A stretch of DNA of 64,000 bases from Holophagales bacterium. GTDB lineage: Bacteria; Acidobacteriota; Thermoanaerobaculia; Multivoradales; JAGPDF01. This document shows positions 60,218-64,000 of this stretch, in pieces (positions within the stretch are counted from its first letter, which is position 1; every line of letters begins with the position of its first letter). Location of the stretch: assembly GCA_016699405.1 (NCBI GenBank), contig CP064972.1:3441501-3505500 (forward strand). The letters are read 5' to 3'. A program made the translations under genes and the position numbers. The notes under the pieces are model-generated. The model saw only the letters and a list, made by a program, of their open reading frames with translations, was not told where the DNA came from and did not search any database.

Positions 60218-61095
60218 AGAGCATGACCGGGTCGGGTACCGGCGAGGGCACGACGCCGAAGGCGCGAGTTTCGGCGAAGGTGTCGAGCGTCAATCACCGG
60301 TTCCTCGACGTGCAGCTTCGCCTGCCCGAGGCGCTCTCCGGGCTCGAGCCTGCGGTACGCGAGGCCGTAGCGAGCCGTGTGACCCGCGGGAGATTGGAGA
60401 TTCAGGTCCGGGTCGATTCCACGGACGACGCCGCGCTCACCCTGCAAGTCGACCGCTCGGCCGTCCGCGCCCTTCGCCGGGAGCTCATCGATCTCGCGTC
60501 GGAAGGGCTGATCGACGACGCCCGACTCGAAGCCCGTGACCTGCTGCGAGTGTCCCACCTGCTGCGCTTCGCCAGCGACGACGGTGGAACGGACGATTCC
60601 TTGCTCGCCGTCGCCCAGTCGGCGATCGGTCAGGCGCTCGACCAGCTGTCCGCGGCGCGCGAACGCGAGGGCTCGCGTGTCGGCGAGGCGATCGCCGAAC
60701 GGATCGTCGTCTTCCGGTCGCTCGTCGCGCGGGTCGCGGAACGTCGCGAGACGTTGCGCAGCGAGCTGCTCGGCAACTTGCGACGCCGGCTCGAGGTGCT
60801 GCTCGACGGACGCGAGGTGCCGGAAGATCGGCTCGCGGTCGAGATCGCCATCCTCGCCGATCGCGCCGACGTCTCCGAGGAGATCGATCGACTCCAGGCG
60901 CACCTGGACCACTTCGTCGAGCTGATGGCGGCGGACGGCGCCGTCGGCAAGCGGCTCGACTTCCTCTGCCAGGAGCTGCTGCGCGAAGTCAACACGCTCG
61001 GCTCGAAGTGCCGCGATGCCGCGACGACGCGCGAAGTGCTCGAAGCCAAGCAACTCTGCGAGCAGATTCGCGAACAGGTTCAGAACGTCGAATGA
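60214..61095 (+). CDS. yicC: YicC family endoribonuclease
   Basis: 293 residues. MKSMTGSGTG at the start, SVNHRFLDVQLRLPE, and the C-terminal GKRLDFLCQELLREVNTLGSK are hallmarks of YicC/YloC. The family has endoribonuclease activity in E. coli and B. subtilis. It overlaps DUF374 by ATGA and precedes gmk, the usual yicC-gmk-rpoZ order. Confidence 0.93.
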   Translation: MKSMTGSGTGEGTTPKARVSAKVSSVNHRFLDVQLRLPEALSGLEPAVREAVASRVTRGRLEIQVRVDSTDDAALTLQVDRSAVRALRRELIDLASEGLIDDARLEARDLLRVSHLLRFASDDGGTDDSLLAVAQSAIGQALDQLSAAREREGSRVGEAIAERIVVFRSLVARVAERRETLRSELLGNLRRRLEVLLDGREVPEDRLAVEIAILADRADVSEEIDRLQAHLDHFVELMAADGAVGKRLDFLCQELLREVNTLGSKCRDAATTREVLEAKQLCEQIREQVQNVE

Positions 61096-61123
61096 CCCAG
61101 ACCAGCGCACCCGGAGCCTAGTG

Positions 61124-61771
61124 ATGCCGCGAGGTGATCTGTTCCTCATCTCCGCCCCCTCGGGGGGTGGCAAGACGACCCTGATGAAGGCGCTCGAGGA
61201 GAAACTGGGAGCCGCCTCCAACCTCGCGTTCGTGGTCAGCCACACGACGAGAAGACCGCGGGCCGGCGAGCTGCCCGGGGTCGACTACCACTTCGTGGAC
61301 GACCAGACCTTCGATCGGATGCTGGAGGACGGGGAGTTTCTCGAGTGGGCTCCGGTTCACGGCCACCGATACGGTACCGCGGCCATGGAAGTCGTTCCGC
61401 TGCTCGAACGTGGACTCGATGTCATCCATGACCTCGACGTCCAGGGGACCGAGCGCCTCGTCCAGTCCTTGCCGGAGGCGCATACGGTCTTCGTCCTCCC
61501 CCCGAGCTATGCGGAGCTTGCGCGACGACTGTCAGCGCGGGCGGCCGACCCGCCAGCGGAAATCCTCGTCCGGCTTGGCGTATCTCTCTCAGAAATCGAA
61601 CGTTACGAGCGATACGACTATGTTATTATCAACCGCGATCTGGCCACGGCCGTCGAGGCCCTGGTGGGGATCGTGTTGGAAAAGCGTCACCGGCGGGTGC
61701 GGATGCGCGAGGCGGCCGAGTCCATCCTTGCGGATTTCCGTGCCAAGCTGCGGAGCGATTCCGCGGGTTGA
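61124..61771 (+). CDS. gmk: Guanylate kinase
   Basis: 215 residues from ATG 61124. ISAPSGGGKTTLMKAL (P-loop), SHTTRRPRAGELPGVDYHF and DLDVQGTERL are classic Gmk. It converts GMP to GDP. The GTG at 61121 is an alternative start. rpoZ follows after 30 nt. The longer frame overlaps yicC. Confidence 0.96.
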   Translation: MPRGDLFLISAPSGGGKTTLMKALEEKLGAASNLAFVVSHTTRRPRAGELPGVDYHFVDDQTFDRMLEDGEFLEWAPVHGHRYGTAAMEVVPLLERGLDVIHDLDVQGTERLVQSLPEAHTVFVLPPSYAELARRLSARAADPPAEILVRLGVSLSEIERYERYDYVIINRDLATAVEALVGIVLEKRHRRVRMREAAESILADFRAKLRSDSAG

Positions 61772-61801
61772 CCCGACCGCATTCCCGAAGCCGAGGAGCC
61801 G

Positions 61802-62041
61802 ATGGATCGAATTCCCGAGCGTATCGACAGCACTTTCCGTTTCGTCCTTCTGGCCGCACGGCGCGCCGAGCAGTTGATCCAGGGGGCGCCGGCCAAGGTG
61901 GAGCAGACCCACGCGAAGCCGACGAGGGTCGCCGTGCAGGAGATCCAGCGGGATCTCGTCTCCTGGGACTACGGTCCGCCGCCGGTCGAAGAGGTGCCGC
62001 CCTCCGAGGCACCTTCCGCCGAACCGCCCGCCGAGATCTGA
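61802..62041 (+). CDS. rpoZ: RNA polymerase omega subunit
   Basis: 79 residues. RIDSTFRFVLLAARRAEQLIQGA and KPTRVAVQEI match omega; the rest is an acidic Pro/Glu tail. GAGGAG lies before the ATG. It follows gmk and precedes coaBC, the common order. Family members are divergent, so position helps the call. Confidence 0.88.
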   Translation: MDRIPERIDSTFRFVLLAARRAEQLIQGAPAKVEQTHAKPTRVAVQEIQRDLVSWDYGPPPVEEVPPSEAPSAEPPAEI

Positions 62042-62065
62042 TTCCGCGACCCGAGGCTCCGGCAC

Positions 62066-63283
62066 GTGCGGGTTCTGCTCGGCATCGGAGGCGGCATCGC
62101 CGCTTTCAAGGCGCCGGAGATCGTCCGCCGCCTGCGGGAGCGAGGGCACGAGGTACGGTGCGCTCCGACGCGCGCCGCCGCCTCGTTCGTGGCGCCCCTG
62201 ACGCTCGAAGTGCTTTCGGGCCATCCCCTGCTTACCGAGGCCTATCTCGAGGCGGGAGGGGATGGTGCGGAAGAGCACATCGAGGCCGCTCGATGGGCGG
62301 AGTTGGCGATCCTCGCGCCCGCCACGGCGCATCTTCTCGCCCGACTCGCCCTGGGACTTGCCGATGACGTGCTGACCACCACGCTCTTGGCGTTCGAGGG
62401 CCCTGTGGTCGCCGCACCGGCGATGCATGCGGCGATGTGGAGCAAGTCGGTGGTCGGCGAGCACGTCGAGCGCCTGCGGAATCGTGGATTCACCCTCGTG
62501 GGACCGGTCCGCGGTCCCCTGGCTTCCGGCGAAGTCGGCTGGGGGCGCATGGCGGATCCCGAGGCGATCGTCGATGCGGCGGAGAAGGTTCTGCGCCCGC
62601 GCGATTTCGCCGGCCGGCGCGTCTTGATTACCGCTGGCCCGACCTACGAGCCGATCGACCCCGTGCGCTTCGTCGGGAATCGATCGAGCGGGAAGATGGG
62701 CTTCGCCCTTGCCGCCGAGGCGATCGCCCGGGGAGCCCAGGTCGACCTGGTCGCCGGACCGGTGTCCCTGCCGACCCCGAACGGGGTGACGCGCCTCGAT
62801 GTCGAGACGGCCGCCGAGATGGCGGCCGCCGTGGCGGAGCGCGCGCCGAAGGCCGACGTGGTCATCATGGCTGCGGCGGTGGCCGATTTTCGTCCGGCGA
62901 AAGCCGCGGCCGTCAAGATCAAGAAGCGCGACGGCGATCCCGAGCCGCTCGCGCTCGTCCGCAACCCGGACATCCTGGCGAGTCTCGCCGACCTGGCGCC
63001 CCAGGCGGTGCGCGTGGGATTCGCCGCCGAGACCGGGAACCTCGAACAAGAGGGACCGGTCAAGCTGCAAGCGAAGCGGGCACGTCTCCTCGTCGCCAAC
63101 GATGTCTCCCGCCCGGATATCGGCTTCGGGAGCGAGAGCAACGAAGTGACCATCTTCCGCGCAAGTGGCTCGCCGATCCGAGTCCCGCGTCGGTCCAAGG
63201 CGGAAGTGGCTCGCGTCATTCTCGATCTCGTGAACCAGGAACTGGCACCCCGTGAAGACTCCCCTCGAACCGGCGCTGGCTGA
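62066..63283 (+). CDS. coaBC: Bifunctional phosphopantothenoylcysteine decarboxylase/synthase
   Basis: 405 residues from GTG 62066. CoaC part: GIGGGIAAFKAPEI (flavin site), HIEAARWAE (active His), APAMHAAMW, where the family's usual PAMN is PAMH. CoaB part: ITAGPTYEPIDPVRFVGNRSSGKMGFALA, AAVADFRP and NDVSRPDIGF. It makes 4'-phosphopantetheine for CoA. The His for Asn change also occurs in some actinobacterial CoaBC proteins, as I recall. Confidence 0.94.
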   Translation: MRVLLGIGGGIAAFKAPEIVRRLRERGHEVRCAPTRAAASFVAPLTLEVLSGHPLLTEAYLEAGGDGAEEHIEAARWAELAILAPATAHLLARLALGLADDVLTTTLLAFEGPVVAAPAMHAAMWSKSVVGEHVERLRNRGFTLVGPVRGPLASGEVGWGRMADPEAIVDAAEKVLRPRDFAGRRVLITAGPTYEPIDPVRFVGNRSSGKMGFALAAEAIARGAQVDLVAGPVSLPTPNGVTRLDVETAAEMAAAVAERAPKADVVIMAAAVADFRPAKAAAVKIKKRDGDPEPLALVRNPDILASLADLAPQAVRVGFAAETGNLEQEGPVKLQAKRARLLVANDVSRPDIGFGSESNEVTIFRASGSPIRVPRRSKAEVARVILDLVNQELAPREDSPRTGAG

Positions 63284-64000
63284 CTGGATCGGCTACCTGG
63301 CCGACATCGGCTACGGTGACCTTCGCCGGGCGGGCCCCGCAGGGGCGGCCGCTCCTGCGGAGCGCCAATCGTCAAGTGACGTGGCGCCGCAGCCCTCCGA
63401 TGGGTCAACTCGCGGCTCACGATCGGCGGTGAGCGAGCCGGACGGAGAGGGAAAGCGTGCAGACGCTCTCCGCGTCCTCGGTGAGAAGGCGGCGGGATGC
63501 GTGGCCTGCCGCCTGGCTTCCCAGCGCGGGCGAGTGGTCTTCGGATCGGGGCCGTCCTCGGCTCGACTCATGCTCGTCGGCGAGGGGCCCGGGGCGGAAG
63601 AGGACCGCCAGGGGTTGCCGTTCGTCGGCCGGGCAGGGGAGTTGCTGACGCGGATCCTCGCTGCGATCGACGAGCGCCGCGATGAGGTCTACATCGCCAA
63701 CATCGTGAAGTGCCGACCTCCGGCGAATCGCGAGCCGGAAGCCGACGAGGTCGAAGCCTGCATCGGCTTTCTCGAACGTCAGATCGATCTCGTCAAGCCG
63801 CGGGTCATCGTCTGCCTCGGTCGCATCTCGGCCCAGACGCTCCTCGGCAACGCCATGCCGATCGGCCGGATGCGAGGCAACTGGTACAACGTGCGCGGGA
63901 TCGAGACCATGGTGACCTACCATCCGGCGGCGCTCCTGAGGAATCCGTCCCTCAAGCGTCCGACCTGGGAGGACATGCAGAAGGTCCGCGATCGCCTTCG
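63252..64000 (+). CDS. Uracil-DNA glycosylase family 4, 3' end beyond the window
   Basis: From GTG 63252 the frame is open for 249 codons to the edge, overlapping coaBC by 32 nt. VGEGPGAEEDRQG, NIVKCRPPANR and TYHPAALLRNP are the catalytic motifs. Four cysteines (CVAC, then KCRPP and EACI with 15 residues between) should hold the [4Fe-4S] cluster. A low-complexity Ala/Pro/Ser/Arg region of about 55 residues follows residue 25. It removes uracil from DNA. The protein is near its natural end at the edge. Confidence 0.9.
   Translation, partial: MKTPLEPALADWIGYLADIGYGDLRRAGPAGAAAPAERQSSSDVAPQPSDGSTRGSRSAVSEPDGEGKRADALRVLGEKAAGCVACRLASQRGRVVFGSGPSSARLMLVGEGPGAEEDRQGLPFVGRAGELLTRILAAIDERRDEVYIANIVKCRPPANREPEADEVEACIGFLERQIDLVKPRVIVCLGRISAQTLLGNAMPIGRMRGNWYNVRGIETMVTYHPAALLRNPSLKRPTWEDMQKVRDRL

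Noticed and set aside
61768..61796. TTGACC over the gmk stop as an rpoZ promoter
   Set aside because: No -10-like sequence at 16-18 nt; rpoZ is most likely read from the upstream operon.

Overview
This 64-kb window is dense, high-GC bacterial chromosome that looks like core genome. I see no insertion sequence, prophage, integrase, CRISPR array, toxin-antitoxin pair or defence island. The genes encode a diderm: lipid A synthesis and export (lpxB, msbA), MurJ, a class A PBP, PS/PE lipid synthesis, LolB-like and other lipoproteins, and a MacAB-type tripartite ABC system. High GC, SpoVG in a Gram-negative setting, a DUF4388-type protein and many TPR proteins suggest Acidobacteriota (perhaps Thermoanaerobaculia) or a deltaproteobacterial/myxococcal relative. 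That placement is inference, because no 16S gene is present.

Layout. 1-760: 5' part of a GH38 alpha-mannosidase on the minus strand. 914-5639: TPR exported protein, murJ, DUF4126 protein, transglutaminase-like/TPR lipoprotein. 5714-10062: membrane-fusion protein, two FtsX/MacB permeases and an ATPase, closed by a hairpin shared with the convergent lipoprotein gene (10093-10782). 10959-12651: divergent trxB and ferritin. 12725-15377 (minus): DUF465, psd, pssA and an active-site-less ASADH homologue. 15502-16642 (minus): tsaB-rimI, divergent from mutS-nagZ (16694-20364). 20328-24011: ssb, dtd, M50 protease, an HU/IHF protein and an MshEN-domain protein. 24127-32979: TPR, lolB-like, ispE, spoVG, tRNA-Gln, prs, rplY, pth, rpsF, rpsR, rplI and a methyltransferase; the lolB-ispE-tRNA-prs-rplY-pth part follows an order known from other diderms. 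33017-35443: PBP1 on the minus strand. 35520-41362: small membrane protein, uvrB, uvrC and a DUF4388/J-like/TPR fusion. 41393-41799: RNase P RNA. 41785-47275: LD-carboxypeptidase, cNMP-FHA fusion, recG, a glycosyltransferase and a membrane protein. 47356-55426: trpS, scpA, scpB, rluB, cmk, queG, rpsA and HU/IHF. 55444-64000: HIT protein, two small membrane proteins, lpxB, msbA, DUF374 acyltransferase, yicC, gmk, rpoZ, coaBC and a family-4 uracil-DNA glycosylase cut by the window edge.

Expression. Genes are very tightly packed: about thirteen pairs share a 4-nt stop/start overlap (ATGA, GTGA, TTGA), which suggests translational coupling. No gap over 300 bases lacks a gene. Good sigma70-like promoters lie before rpsA, the minus-strand HU gene, DUF465, rnpB and trpS, and in three of them the upstream gene's TGA stop sits inside the -35 box. 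Several genes (tsaB, mutS, PBP1, the TPR gene at 24127) have a TANNNT box 6-9 nt before the start codon and no Shine-Dalgarno, which points to leaderless mRNAs.

I found no clearly new multi-gene system. The most interesting items are the likely leaderless promoters, the catalytically dead ASADH homologue in the phospholipid operon, the degenerate J-domain fusion, the RNase P RNA/ldcA overlap, the stop codon inside a terminator loop, and a structured rpsF leader.
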